Counted from the stretch's first letter, positions 25,076 to 34,315 are shown. The stretch is 50,215 nt of DNA from Cyanobacteria bacterium SZAS LIN-3 (GCA_018266215.1 JAFEAV010000048.1:1-50215), one strand, 5' to 3'. Made by a program: numbers and translations. Notes: generated by a model not told the origin, from the sequence alone.

Positions 25076-26023
25076 TTAGACCGCCATAATTTCGCGCCAG
25101 TTGAACTTGACCTGCCTGTAGGAGTCGCTCTGAATGGCAATCATGGAACAGTGCAGTCGATTCATGATGCCGATGGCGGTTGAGCCGGCCCGACCGGAAG
25201 GGTTGCGGTTAGCGCCGTTGGCGCCGGTTACAACCAGGTCCGCCTGCCAGTCCAGGGCCAGTTCGCAGATGGCGTTTACGGCCGAATCATCGGTCAGGAC
25301 GTCGGCTTCGATACACTTAAAACCAAATTTTTCAGTCAGCTCCTTTGCCTGAGCCTTCAGTTGTTTTTCCACTTCATTGAGGTGCTGGCGCTCCTTTGTG
25401 AAGATGGCACCGGCTTCGAAGAGATGAGTTTTGAGAGTTTTGTGTGTGCCCGTCGTCACGGTCGCCAGGCGGAAGTCTGTTTTAGGAGACCATTTCATCT
25501 GGGCCACCCATTCGATGGCCGCCTGCGCCTCGTGGGAGAGGTCGGTGGCGATGATCACCCGCCGGGGGCAGGAGCCTGATTTATTGGCTCGTATGGACTC
25601 CACCGAGCAGGGGCCGTATTTCAATACGCTAGCCGCCACACTACCAAGGGCACAGCGACTCTTCCAGTCCAGGTCGTGCGAACCCATGACGATATAATCG
25701 GCCGCCCAGTCGTAGGCCAGGTCGCAGATAACTTCAGTCACCTGGCCGGTCTCCATGCGGGATTCGACATTGGGAAATTTTTTAGCAAAGCGAGCCGTCG
25801 TATCGCTCAGCCACAAGCGCGCTTTGTAGGCATTTTCTTCCTGTTCAGAGGCCAGGGCGATCTTGTGGACGTTGCCATCTCCCATTATGACCGGCTCCAG
25901 CTGTTCAACTACCTGACAGAGGAGAAAAGCCGAATCGCGATCCCATTTTCGAGCCAATATCGTGTCGACTGCGGCGCGGCAACAGTCCTGATCGTCTAGG
26001 GGGATAAGCACTCTGGAGGTCAA
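25076..26023 (-). CDS. Universal stress protein, tandem two-domain
   Basis: A 315-aa protein made of two UspA domains. The first (residues 1-155) opens RVLIPLDDQD and has a modified ATP loop, GSHD then 9 residues and GS. The second (about 160-305) opens RRVIIATDLSHEA and has the intact motif GANG-9x-GS. Tandem USPs of this kind often bind one ATP per protein. It follows the 184-aa Cys/His-rich gene by 19 nt and is probably co-transcribed with it from a promoter near 26.65 kb. Confidence 0.88.
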   Translation of the reverse strand: MTSRVLIPLDDQDCCRAAVDTILARKWDRDSAFLLCQVVEQLEPVIMGDGNVHKIALASEQEENAYKARLWLSDTTARFAKKFPNVESRMETGQVTEVICDLAYDWAADYIVMGSHDLDWKSRCALGSVAASVLKYGPCSVESIRANKSGSCPRRVIIATDLSHEAQAAIEWVAQMKWSPKTDFRLATVTTGTHKTLKTHLFEAGAIFTKERQHLNEVEKQLKAQAKELTEKFGFKCIEADVLTDDSAVNAICELALDWQADLVVTGANGANRNPSGRAGSTAIGIMNRLHCSMIAIQSDSYRQVKFNWREIMAV

Positions 26024-26042
26024 TCGTCACGTCCTGCTCTGA

Positions 26043-26597
26043 TCATGTTACCCCGCGGTCCCGCTCTTCTTCAAGCGCTGCCTGCTCCTGTGTGCGTCTC
26101 CACTCATCGGGCGAGACACAGCAGGAAGTCTTCTTCTTGGGGGCGCAGGTGGGATTTTGCAACTGGTGGTCGTACCAGTACTGCTCGACTCGCTGCAGAT
26201 GTCCGTCTTTAAATTCAGGGTAGTCCCGCTGAATTTCATCGTAGCCTGCCGAGTTGGGGGTGTCTCCGTACATGACCAGACGGTCGCCGTCGTTTTGCAT
26301 CCAGTCATGAAATGTCGTATGGCTGGTTACAGCTGATTGGTGTGCCTGGCTGGTCTGGGCCCGCGACACTATGTCTTCTCCGCAGCGTCGGCAGATATGC
26401 GCTTGTTCTTCCGCTGCTTCTTGGTCGGTGTGGGCGTCCCTGCAGTGCGGCTGGTGGCTGTGTTGTCTCAGAGCCCTGAGATCTTCGGGACTGTGGGTGA
26501 TCAGGTTCATGCAACAGTCAGGCAGGTAGAGCAATTCATGAAGAGCCTGGGCGAGCGCTCTATTGAATTGATCCCAGTAGTGGTGCACGGTGTCCAT
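26043..26597 (-). CDS. Cys/His-rich protein of unknown function
   Basis: Not recognised. A 184-aa hydrophilic protein rich in His, Gln, Cys and acidic residues, with CRRCGED (about residue 70) and a later CAPKKKTSCC cluster. These could bind metal, but the spacing fits no zinc-finger type that I can name. There are no signal peptide or membrane segments. It lies between hoxW and a two-domain USP gene on the same strand; a symmetric TCAC dyad is found 112 nt before its start. Confidence 0.6.
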   Translation of the reverse strand: MDTVHHYWDQFNRALAQALHELLYLPDCCMNLITHSPEDLRALRQHSHQPHCRDAHTDQEAAEEQAHICRRCGEDIVSRAQTSQAHQSAVTSHTTFHDWMQNDGDRLVMYGDTPNSAGYDEIQRDYPEFKDGHLQRVEQYWYDHQLQNPTCAPKKKTSCCVSPDEWRRTQEQAALEEERDRGVT

Positions 26598-26708
26598 TTT
26601 CCCCTCAGACGGACGAATGCAGGTTTCTGAATTTGATGCTAACGACCTTCCGTGTCGTCTATATCCAGCATCACACCTATTATGGATATGTACATCAACT
26701 TACTGGTA

Positions 26709-26724
26709 TCACCCATATGGGGGA
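26709..26724. promoter_or_regulatory. TCACCCA-TA-TGGGGGA dyad, site 2
   Basis: A weaker member of the 7-2-7 series, upstream of the Cys/His-rich gene and the USP that follows it. The halves match the consensus TCATCCT in five of seven (left) and, on the reverse strand, four of seven (right) positions. Confidence 0.3.
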
Positions 26725-26746
26725 ACAAAAAGTGTAAAAATTGCTG

Positions 26747-27247
26747 TTACGGCGTTTCGGCCTGTCTGAGCACGGCCAGAATTTTTTCGGCGGCGCTCAG
26801 GATTTGTTCTGATAATGTGCGGCTGATGCTGCTGCCGATCTCGAAGTTGTCGCTGCCTGCCATCAGCAGAAAGGCCGGTCCGCGCCACTCGTATAACGTT
26901 TCGGCCAGACCAACCAGGGACTGGGGCTGGCAGTAGTGACTGAAGGCACTGGCCCGGCCCCGACCAGCTCCCACAGCGGCCGGCTGGGCATTATGCAGGT
27001 CCAGGTAGACGAGTGCACCGGGTTCGATGTCGGCGGCGGCATCGACAAAGATTACACCGGTCGAGGCCGCAATTTTTTCCGCCAGTTCCGGCCCCGGCAG
27101 CCTGGTACTGATCAAGTCGGCGCTTATGGAAAGTTGCGGCAATTGCCGCCGCAGTTCGTCAATCACCGCCGGGCCAAAGGCATCGTCACCACTGATTTCA
27201 TTGCCGAAGCCGATGATCAGCCAGTTTCTATCTCTTTGCCTGGTCAA
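26747..27247 (-). CDS. hoxW: Hydrogenase maturation protease
   Basis: A 166-aa endopeptidase that removes the C-terminal tail of the hydrogenase large subunit after nickel insertion. The nickel-sensing motif GFGNEISGDDAFG is near residue 14, the second metal-binding Asp is in VIFVDAAAD, and the His of SHYCQPQSLVGLAE is the third ligand. It overlaps the end of hoxH by 20 nt, so it is translated with its substrate. It is the last gene of the hox operon. Confidence 0.9.
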   Translation of the reverse strand: MTRQRDRNWLIIGFGNEISGDDAFGPAVIDELRRQLPQLSISADLISTRLPGPELAEKIAASTGVIFVDAAADIEPGALVYLDLHNAQPAAVGAGRGRASAFSHYCQPQSLVGLAETLYEWRGPAFLLMAGSDNFEIGSSISRTLSEQILSAAEKILAVLRQAETP

Positions 27248-28640
27248 GCAATTTCCCCTGGGCGTCGAGCAATTGTATGTCCAGCGGCATCTGACCGATA
27301 GCGTGGGTGGAGCAGCTGAGGCAGGGATCGAAGGTGCGGATGACGGCTTCTATGCGGTTGAGGATGCCGTCGGAGAGCTTGTCCGATTTTATGTAGTGCT
27401 TGGCGGCCTGGGTGATGCCGCGGTTCATAGCCAGATTGTTGTGACCGGTGGCGATGATCAAATCGGCATAGGTGATAAGACCGTTGTCGTCGATTTTGTA
27501 GTGGTGCATGAGGGTGCCCCGGGGGGCTTCCGATATGCCGAAGCCCTCATGGGCATTGGCGTCGGCAAAGGCCCGCACATGGCTGTCCAGGATGTCGTCG
27601 GAGCGCAGGAGCTGTTCAATCATTTCGAAGGCATAGACTATCTCGATCAAGCGGGCCAGATGATAATGGAAAGCACTTTTGTGATCCAGCTGCTGGAAGA
27701 GGGCGAAGGCTTTGTCGGCCCTCGGCGTACCGCAATGCGAGGCCAGGTGCAGCCGCGCCAGGGGCCCGACCCGGTACATGCCGGCGGGATAACCCATGGG
27801 CTTGTAGTAGGGCGATTTGAGATAGCTGTGGGTGCTTATCGCTTCAGCAATGATTGTTTTGTACTGCTCGGGAGGCAGTTTGTCGACCACTGCCTGGCCG
27901 TTTTCGTCCGCCAGGCGCAGGTAGCCGTCATAGGTTTCCAGCTCGCCGTGGGCGCCGACAAGAGACATGTAGAGCCCGGGGAAGTTGGCGAAGACCGATA
28001 TCTCTTCGCTGAATTTTTCCAGCTGGGCGTTGTACCAGGCCAGGGTGTCCTCGGCTATTTGCATGGCCTGCGGCAGTTTTTGCAAAATATAATCGCGGTT
28101 CTCGACGCTCAGCGGATGGCTGACGCCGCCGGCCACGACCCAGCCGGGATGGATTTTTTTGCCGCCCAGCAGCTCGATGATTTCCTGGCCCAGGGCGCGC
28201 AAATATATGCCGTTGCGAGCCAGGCTGGGGTTTTCGCGAGCGACGCCGACGATATTACGGGTGTCGGGGGAGGAGTCCATGCCCAGAAGCAGGTCGGGAG
28301 AAGAAAGATAGAAGAAGCTGAGGGCGTGCGACTGGGCTATTTGCGCCAGGTTGATGATGCGGCGCAACTTCACCGCCGTTGGTGGGATGCGCACCGACAT
28401 CAGCATGTCGCAGGCTTTGGCCGAGGCCACCAGGTGGCTGACCGGGCAGATGCCGCAGATTCTGGCCATGAGCGAGGGCATTTCGTGGAAGGGCCGACCT
28501 TCGGCAAATTTTTCAAAACCCCGCAGCTGTGTCACGTGAAAGCGCGCTTCCTCGACACTGCCGTTGTCATCCAGATGGATAGTGATTTTGGAGTGGCCTT
28601 CGATGCGTGTGACCGGATCGATTTCGATGATTCTGCTCAT
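27228..28640 (-). CDS. hoxH: NiFe hydrogenase large subunit
   Basis: A 470-aa catalytic subunit of the bidirectional NAD-linked hydrogenase. The NiFe site is held by RICGICPVSH (about residues 60-70) and DPCLSCSTH near the C-terminus. After that His a tail of about 24 residues remains, as expected for a precursor cleaved by HoxW. Motifs and length place it with cyanobacterial-type HoxH (group 3d). It follows hoxY by 36 nt. Confidence 0.95.
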   Translation of the reverse strand: MSRIIEIDPVTRIEGHSKITIHLDDNGSVEEARFHVTQLRGFEKFAEGRPFHEMPSLMARICGICPVSHLVASAKACDMLMSVRIPPTAVKLRRIINLAQIAQSHALSFFYLSSPDLLLGMDSSPDTRNIVGVARENPSLARNGIYLRALGQEIIELLGGKKIHPGWVVAGGVSHPLSVENRDYILQKLPQAMQIAEDTLAWYNAQLEKFSEEISVFANFPGLYMSLVGAHGELETYDGYLRLADENGQAVVDKLPPEQYKTIIAEAISTHSYLKSPYYKPMGYPAGMYRVGPLARLHLASHCGTPRADKAFALFQQLDHKSAFHYHLARLIEIVYAFEMIEQLLRSDDILDSHVRAFADANAHEGFGISEAPRGTLMHHYKIDDNGLITYADLIIATGHNNLAMNRGITQAAKHYIKSDKLSDGILNRIEAVIRTFDPCLSCSTHAIGQMPLDIQLLDAQGKLLDQAKR

Positions 28641-28676
28641 TTTTATGGTCTCTTCTGCTGCTCTCGTATTTTGCTG

Positions 28677-29210
28677 TTACAGGCCAAAGCGGCTTGTGGC
28701 CTGGATGTCTGGTTGTCTGCCAGCCAAAAGCTCGGTGATGACGGTGAAGATCGTGTCGGCCGAAGGCGGGCAGCCCGGAACAAAAACATCGACTTTGACA
28801 AAGTTATGAATAGGCTTGGCCTGCGGTCGCAAAATCGGCACGGAGTCCGGCTGTCGCGGCACGCCGCCGTCGCTGACTCTGTCCAGTACCGCTTTTACGC
28901 TGATGATATTGCGCATCGATGGGACATTGGCCGTGACGGCGCAGTCTCCCAGGGAGACAAGGATTTTTGTGTGTTCGCGCACTTTCAAAATTTTGCTCAG
29001 GTCCCCTTCGCTGCTGACTGCTCCTTCCACCAGGGTGATGTCCACCGACTCGGGGAAATCCTTGCGGTCCACCAGGGGACTGTATACCAGGTCGGCCTGT
29101 TGCAGCAGGTCGAGCAGGCGCATGTCGGTGTCGAGCAGAGACATGTGGCAGCCCGAGCAGCCGTCCAGCCAGACTGTGGCCAGGGTGGGCAGTGTTTTGG
29201 CGCTGGTCAT
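28677..29210 (-). CDS. hoxY: NiFe hydrogenase small subunit
   Basis: A 177-aa subunit that carries the 4Fe-4S cluster next to the NiFe site. Ligands are visible in DGCSGCHMSLLD (about residues 17-28), LGDCAVTANVP and PGCPPSADTI. It lacks the long ferredoxin-like C-terminal extension and Tat signal of membrane hydrogenases, consistent with the soluble Hox type. It overlaps hoxU by ATGA. Confidence 0.94.
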   Translation of the reverse strand: MTSAKTLPTLATVWLDGCSGCHMSLLDTDMRLLDLLQQADLVYSPLVDRKDFPESVDITLVEGAVSSEGDLSKILKVREHTKILVSLGDCAVTANVPSMRNIISVKAVLDRVSDGGVPRQPDSVPILRPQAKPIHNFVKVDVFVPGCPPSADTIFTVITELLAGRQPDIQATSRFGL

Positions 29211-29914
29211 TTTTTATCCTCTTTCATTTCCGCCAGATAGACGAGAAACTCGGGGTTCTTTTCCATTTCGCCGGCGGCCTTGCCTTTTTCGTATAGGGCG
29301 CCGGTGGGGCAGACCTGGACACATTTGCCGCAGCTGGTGCAGCTGGGCGAATCGCCCCAGGGCTGATGCAGGTCGGAGATCAATTGCGATTTGATGCCGC
29401 GGCCGGCGATGTCCCAGGTATGCGCCCCTTCGACCTCGTCGCAGACGCGGACGCAGCGCGTGCAGAGAATGCAACGATTGGCGTCGAAGACAAATCTGTC
29501 GTGGGAAGCGTCCACCGATCTCTGCGGATAGCGATAGGGCAAAGTAATGTGGTCGACCTTGAGATCGTGGGCCGTGTCCTGCAATTCGCAGTTATTGTTG
29601 GAGACGCAGACCGAGCAGATATGATTGCCTTCGGTAAAAAGCATTTCCACAATAGTCTTGCGATAGCCGGCCAATCGCGGTGAATCGGTGGTGATTTCCA
29701 TGCCTTCGTGGACATTGGTGACACAGGCCGGGACCAGTTTAGGTGAGTTCTTTACCTCCACCAGGCAGAGGCGGCAGCCGCCCCAGTCTGAGATGCCATC
29801 GAGCTGGCAGAGCGTCGGTATTTCTATACCGTGCTCGCGGGCCACGTGCAAAATGTTCTGGTCATCGCGACCGCTCATTTCCTGGTCGTTGATTCGTAGT
29901 GTTACAACGCGCAT
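29207..29914 (-). CDS. hoxU: Hydrogenase diaphorase iron-sulfur subunit
   Basis: A 235-aa NuoG-N-terminal-like electron-transfer subunit. In order: a 2Fe-2S ferredoxin domain (CQLDG, GGCRLCLVEV), a His-Cys3 type 4Fe-4S site (HICSVCVSNNNCEL) and two ferredoxin-type 4Fe-4S sites (CILCTRCVRVCD and CTSCGKCVQVCP). It links the flavin subunit HoxF to the HoxYH hydrogenase. It overlaps both neighbours by a few bases. Confidence 0.94.
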   Translation of the reverse strand: MRVVTLRINDQEMSGRDDQNILHVAREHGIEIPTLCQLDGISDWGGCRLCLVEVKNSPKLVPACVTNVHEGMEITTDSPRLAGYRKTIVEMLFTEGNHICSVCVSNNNCELQDTAHDLKVDHITLPYRYPQRSVDASHDRFVFDANRCILCTRCVRVCDEVEGAHTWDIAGRGIKSQLISDLHQPWGDSPSCTSCGKCVQVCPTGALYEKGKAAGEMEKNPEFLVYLAEMKEDKK

Positions 29915-31614
29915 GTCGGCCTCCTCAGATCCTGACCAGCGGGGGCGCAGACACCGGCGGGACAGACATGTCCGACGATGTGCGCCAGGTATTCCGATTT
30001 AAAGAAGCGCAGTGTGCTCAGCACCGGATTTGGTGCGCCCTGGCCCAGCCCGCAGAGACTGGTAAATTTGACCATGTCGCAGAGACCCTCTAATTGAGCC
30101 AGTTCTTCCAGGGTGCCTTCGCCTTTGGTAATGCGATCGAGCATGTCGTACATGTGGGCGGTGCCCACACGGCAGGGCACACACTTGCCGCAGGACTCGG
30201 CGGCGCAAAATTGCATAAAAAATTTGGCTACGTCTACCATGCAGGAGCTGTCATCCATGACAATCATGCCGCCCGAGCCCATGAAGGATCCCAGGGCCAT
30301 GAGCGATTCGTAGTCGATACCCGAGTCCAGATGCTCTTCCGGAATACAACCGCCGGCCGGGCCGCCGGTCTGCACCGCCTTAAACTTGTGTCCGTCGGGC
30401 ACGCCGCCGCCGATGTCGAAGATCATCTGGCGCAGTGTCGTACCCAGAGGCACTTCCACCAGACCGGTATTTTTGATGCGACCGCTGAGGGCAAAAGTTT
30501 TTGTGCCCTTGCTCGTGGCCGTGCCGATGGCCGCATACCAGGCGGCTCCCTTTTCGATGATGGGGACGATATTGGCATAGGTCTCGACATTATTGATAAG
30601 CGTTGGCTTGCCCCACAGGCCGGATTCAGCCGGATAGGGCGGGCGGGGACAGGGCAGACCCTTGCCTCCTTCAATCGATGAAATCAGGGCTGTTTCTTCG
30701 CCGCAGACGAAGGCCCCGGCTCCCAGTCTCACTTCCACGTTGAAATTGAAGGAAGTGGAGGCGATGCGGTTGCCCAGCAGTCCGTGTCTTTCGGCGTTCA
30801 AAATGGCGGTCTGGACTCGTTTAACCGCCAGCGGATATTCGGCTCGCACATAGACATAGCCCTGGCTGGCGCCTACGGCGTAGGCGGCTATGGTCAGGCC
30901 TTCCAGCACGCGGAAGGGATAGTCTTCCAGAACGCTGCGATTCATGAAGGCACCGGGGTCGCCTTCATCGGCGTTGACGACAACGTACTTTTGATCAGCC
31001 TGGGCCTTGGCCACCGTGCTCCATTTCAGCCCGGTGGGATAACCGGCCCCGCCGCGTCCGCGCAGGCCGCTTTTGGTTATCTGGGCGACTACTTCCTCGG
31101 GGGCCATTTCGGAGAGCACTTTGAAAAGTGAGCCGTAGCCGCCCACGGCAAGGTAGTCTTCGATGCGCTCTGGATCAAGACGTCCGCGCAACTCGGTGAC
31201 AATGCGCAATTGTTTGCTGAAGAAATCACTGCCGCTGTCGCAAACCAGGTGCTTGATTTTTTCCTGCGCCTGGCTCTTTGTCGAGTCCTGCAATGAATCG
31301 ATTATGGGAGCGGCGTCTTCGGTGCTCACTCTTTCATATATCACGTCCTGATTGGCGACGGTGACTATGGGGGCACTGGCGCAGTTGCCCTGACAGCCGC
31401 CGGCGGAGACCCGGCAGCGCTCGGTCAGTCCGCGCTCTTTGACACTGGCTTGCAGTGCCGTCAGCACAGTCCCGCTCTGCACCGACTGACAGGCAGTGCC
31501 CATGCAGACATAAATATGATCGGCGCAGCCGGCCTGCTGGTCCTGCTCGTATTTTCTTGCTTCGGCCAGATCTTCGACACCGGCCAGTCGTTTTTCGTTG
31601 GGATAATTTGCCAT
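29902..31614 (-). CDS. hoxF: Hydrogenase diaphorase NAD(H)/FMN subunit
   Basis: A 570-aa NuoF-like subunit that exchanges electrons with NAD(H). A thioredoxin-like 2Fe-2S region comes first (CMGTACQS, CQGNCASAP). It is followed by the FMN/NADH domain with GRGGAGYPTGLKW and VCGEETALISSIEG, and the 4Fe-4S loop ESCGKCVPCRVG. It ends shortly after a Cys-containing tail (CPAGVCAPAG). It sits directly after hoxE with no gap. Confidence 0.95.
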   Translation of the reverse strand: MANYPNEKRLAGVEDLAEARKYEQDQQAGCADHIYVCMGTACQSVQSGTVLTALQASVKERGLTERCRVSAGGCQGNCASAPIVTVANQDVIYERVSTEDAAPIIDSLQDSTKSQAQEKIKHLVCDSGSDFFSKQLRIVTELRGRLDPERIEDYLAVGGYGSLFKVLSEMAPEEVVAQITKSGLRGRGGAGYPTGLKWSTVAKAQADQKYVVVNADEGDPGAFMNRSVLEDYPFRVLEGLTIAAYAVGASQGYVYVRAEYPLAVKRVQTAILNAERHGLLGNRIASTSFNFNVEVRLGAGAFVCGEETALISSIEGGKGLPCPRPPYPAESGLWGKPTLINNVETYANIVPIIEKGAAWYAAIGTATSKGTKTFALSGRIKNTGLVEVPLGTTLRQMIFDIGGGVPDGHKFKAVQTGGPAGGCIPEEHLDSGIDYESLMALGSFMGSGGMIVMDDSSCMVDVAKFFMQFCAAESCGKCVPCRVGTAHMYDMLDRITKGEGTLEELAQLEGLCDMVKFTSLCGLGQGAPNPVLSTLRFFKSEYLAHIVGHVCPAGVCAPAGQDLRRPTCAL

Positions 31615-32133
31615 TTATTTGCTTTCTTCATTCCATTTTTGAAACGTTTGCTCGATTGTTTCCGGTGTGGCATGACCCAGCACCTGGCCGTCCATGATTA
31701 CCGCCGGGGCGATGCCGCAGGCCCCGACGCAGCGTGCTTCGAGGAGTGAGATATTGTTGTCGGCGGTTGTTTCTCCTACATGCAGACCATATTTATTTTC
31801 CAGTGAGTTGAGCAATTTTTGACCGCCTTTGATGTAGCAGGCGGTGCCCATGCAGACGACACAGTTGTGTTTGCCCGATGGTTTAAGGGTGAAAAGACTG
31901 TAGAAGGTAGCGACGCCGTAGACTTTGCTGAGGGGTACGTGCAAACTGGCGGCGACGAAGGACATGGCCGCTTCATCCAGATAGCCGAAGCAGTTTTGCA
32001 CAGTGTGCAAGGTCTCAATCAGTGAGCTCTGTGAATGGCCATGGCGACGCATGGTGGCGCTCACTATGCGCCAGCGCTTGTCGTCGGAGGGTGGGACGGC
32101 ACCGCTTTTCAGTTCATGGGTTTTGCTGAGCAT
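31615..32133 (-). CDS. hoxE: Hydrogenase NuoE-like 2Fe-2S subunit
   Basis: A 172-aa thioredoxin-fold subunit homologous to NuoE. A helical region (HSQSSLIETLHTVQNCFGYL) precedes the cluster ligands CMGTACYIKG and CVGACGIAPAV. HoxE is typical of the cyanobacterial bidirectional hydrogenase and may link it to other electron carriers. The operon order E-F-U-Y-H-W is complete here. The gene begins 22 nt after the CoA-transferase gene. Confidence 0.93.
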   Translation of the reverse strand: MLSKTHELKSGAVPPSDDKRWRIVSATMRRHGHSQSSLIETLHTVQNCFGYLDEAAMSFVAASLHVPLSKVYGVATFYSLFTLKPSGKHNCVVCMGTACYIKGGQKLLNSLENKYGLHVGETTADNNISLLEARCVGACGIAPAVIMDGQVLGHATPETIEQTFQKWNEESK

Positions 32134-32155
32134 TTATCACAACCTATCTTTCGGC

Positions 32156-33475
32156 TTAGAGCCAGGTTATTTCTCGTGCCTGGCGTTCCAGGCCCTCACG
32201 GAAATCCGGATGGGCAATGGCTATCAGTGCCCGGGCCCGATCTTGTAATGTTTTGCCGTAAAGCTGAGCGATACCGTATTCGGTGACAATGTAGTGCACG
32301 TCGGCGCGGGTTGTAACGACCCCGGAGCCTTTGTCGAGGTAGCCGGTGATGCGTGAGATTTTCCCGCCCTTGGCGGTGGAGGGCAGGGCGATAATGGCCT
32401 TGCCGCCTACTGCCCGGGAGGCGCCGCGGACAAAGTCCACCTGACCGCCAAAACCGCTGTAGAGGCGGGTGCCGATGGAATCGGCCGAGACCTGTCCGGT
32501 GATGTCCACTTCCAGGGCGGAATTAATCGAGGTCATCAGGTGGTTTTGAGCGATGACAAAGGGATCGTTGATGAAGTCGCAGGCCTGAAATTCTACCAGG
32601 GGATTTTCGTCGATGAAGTCATACAGTCTCTGGCTGCCGAAAACAAAGCTTACCGCCGATTTGCCCGGAATCAGCGTTTTTTTGCTGTTGTTGATGACAC
32701 CGCTTTCGATCAGGTCGATCACTCCGTCGGAGAACATTTCGCTGTGCAGGCCCAGGTTTTTTTTGTCTGTCAGTGAAGCCAGCACGGCATTAGGAATGGC
32801 TCCTATACCCAGCTGCAAGGTAGCTGCGTCCGGTACCAGCGAGGCCACATGACGTCCGATGGCCAGTTCTATTTCGCCTGGTTTCTCGGGCATTAACTGC
32901 GGCAGGGGGCGAGATACGGGTATCAATTTATCGATTTTACTGATGTGCAGTAAACTGCCGCCCCCCGTGCGCGGCATGCGGTCATTGACCTCGGCTATAA
33001 CCAGACGGGCGCATTCAGCGGCGGCCCGGCTGCAATCCACCGAGGGACCTAGACTGCAATTGCCTTCCGCGTCCGGGGGTGAAACCTGCAGCAGACAGAC
33101 ATCGATGGGGATGACCCGCGAGCGCAGCATGTTGGGTATTTCGGAGAGAAATGCCGGGGTATAGTCGGCTCTACCTTCATTTATGGCGGCCCGTACATTG
33201 CTGCCGATGAACAATGCCTGCAGGCGAAAATTATCCTTATATTGAGGGGCCACATAATCGGCCGTACCCATAGTCATAAGATGGACGATGCGCACGCCCC
33301 GCAGCTCGGAGGCGCGGTTGATCAGGGCCCGGACGAGCAGTTCGGGCTCGCAGGCATGGGAGTGCACATAGACCCCGTCCCCCGATTGCACGAGTGCCAT
33401 TGCTTCTTCGGCGCCGATTATCCTGTCGGCGTAGCGCTCGCGCCAGTCACTGATAACTTTCATTGCGGTGCTCAT
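32156..33475 (-). CDS. Acetyl-CoA hydrolase/CoA-transferase family protein
   Basis: A 439-aa class I CoA-transferase of the 4-hydroxybutyrate/acetate:CoA-transferase type. The CoA-thioester-forming Glu is in GLHSEMFSDG (Glu246). Other family blocks are LQLGIGAIPNA, GFGGQVDFVRG and VTEYGIAQLYG. It would move CoA between a short acyl-CoA and a carboxylate such as acetate. It is the first gene of the hox operon (22-nt gap to hoxE), tying acid-forming fermentation to hydrogen metabolism. The promoter region upstream is shared with a divergent GNAT gene. Confidence 0.88.
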   Translation of the reverse strand: MSTAMKVISDWRERYADRIIGAEEAMALVQSGDGVYVHSHACEPELLVRALINRASELRGVRIVHLMTMGTADYVAPQYKDNFRLQALFIGSNVRAAINEGRADYTPAFLSEIPNMLRSRVIPIDVCLLQVSPPDAEGNCSLGPSVDCSRAAAECARLVIAEVNDRMPRTGGGSLLHISKIDKLIPVSRPLPQLMPEKPGEIELAIGRHVASLVPDAATLQLGIGAIPNAVLASLTDKKNLGLHSEMFSDGVIDLIESGVINNSKKTLIPGKSAVSFVFGSQRLYDFIDENPLVEFQACDFINDPFVIAQNHLMTSINSALEVDITGQVSADSIGTRLYSGFGGQVDFVRGASRAVGGKAIIALPSTAKGGKISRITGYLDKGSGVVTTRADVHYIVTEYGIAQLYGKTLQDRARALIAIAHPDFREGLERQAREITWL

Positions 33476-33530
33476 TGAAAAAACCTCTGGCTTACCTCTG
33501 CCAATATCCCATTCCGGGCTTAGACATTCA

Positions 33531-33546
33531 TCAGCCTAAAGATTGA
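33531..33546. promoter_or_regulatory. TCAGCCT-AA-AGATTGA dyad, site 3
   Basis: This 7-2-7 element lies between the divergent CoA-transferase/hox operon (56 nt away) and the GNAT gene (64 nt away). It matches site 1 in 13 of 16 positions, including the central CCTAAAG. Confidence 0.45.
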
Positions 33547-33609
33547 ATCTTTTCCCCCCGGTACCTGGCAAAATGTAGATACAAGAACACATACCCAATG
33601 GTGTAAAAA

Positions 33610-34200
33610 GTGAATACCGTTAATGTTGCCGCCAAGAAAAAATCCGCCGTCGCCGGCTATTTTGCCTTTGACAGTTTGAAAAACGGCCGCACCGTTTTTG
33701 TGCGCGCCATTACGCCGGCTGATCGCGATTTGCTCCGGGAAGGCATGCACCATCTGAGCAAGCAGTCGCTTTACAATCGCTTTTTCACCTATAAGGATGA
33801 CCTATCCGAAAAAGAACTCGATTATTTTACCAATGTTGATTTCGTCAATCATGTGGCGCTGCTGGCTGGTTTTTATCAAGACGGACACTTCGAACCGGCA
33901 GCCACGGCCCGTTATATAGTATCGACCGATCCCAAGCAGGCCGGCAGCGCCGAGCTGGCCGTGACCGTGGCGGAGGAGTATCAGGGTATGGGTTTTGCTA
34001 CCGTGCTGATGCAGCATCTGTCGCGCATCGCCGGGGCCAATGGTTTGAAAGAGCTGGTCGGGCTGGTTTTGCCCGGCAATACAAAAATGCTCTCTGTCCT
34101 CACTCGTACGGGCCTGCCCTTTAAGCGCACCCTGGATGATATGGGCGAATGGGAGATCCGACTTAACCTCGAGAGCCTGCAAGCCGAGCGTGCTAAATAA
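33610..34200 (+). CDS. GNAT acetyltransferase, Pat-like
   Basis: A 196-aa N-acetyltransferase beginning at GTG. The acetyl-CoA loop is VAEEYQGMGFATVLM (about residues 118-132). The opening RTVFVRAITPADRDLL and LYNRFF resemble the acetyltransferase domain of protein acetyltransferases that modify acyl-CoA synthetases. No cyclic-nucleotide or synthetase domain is attached. Divergent from the CoA-transferase gene, it may regulate acetyl-CoA metabolism by lysine acetylation; that is inference. Confidence 0.8.
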   Translation: MNTVNVAAKKKSAVAGYFAFDSLKNGRTVFVRAITPADRDLLREGMHHLSKQSLYNRFFTYKDDLSEKELDYFTNVDFVNHVALLAGFYQDGHFEPAATARYIVSTDPKQAGSAELAVTVAEEYQGMGFATVLMQHLSRIAGANGLKELVGLVLPGNTKMLSVLTRTGLPFKRTLDDMGEWEIRLNLESLQAERAK

Positions 34201-34201
34201 A

Positions 34202-34217
34202 TCATCCCCTGGGCTGA
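34202..34217. promoter_or_regulatory. TCATCCC-CT-GGGCTGA dyad, site 4
   Basis: This element starts two bases after the GNAT stop codon and ends 98 nt before a USP start codon. The outer six bases on the left are identical to site 1. Confidence 0.4.
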
Positions 34218-34315
34218 GGCCTGAGAATCGAACAGTGGAGGCGACGGAGCCGCCGGTTATGCGACATTAGGACCAGTGAGACCAGAGCAAGCGGCCCGGG
34301 CCCAGGAGGTAGGAA

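Noticed and set aside
27027..29240. A 737-codon open frame on the plus strand
   Set aside because: It runs antisense to hoxW, hoxH and hoxY and shows no domain; a by-product of their codon use.
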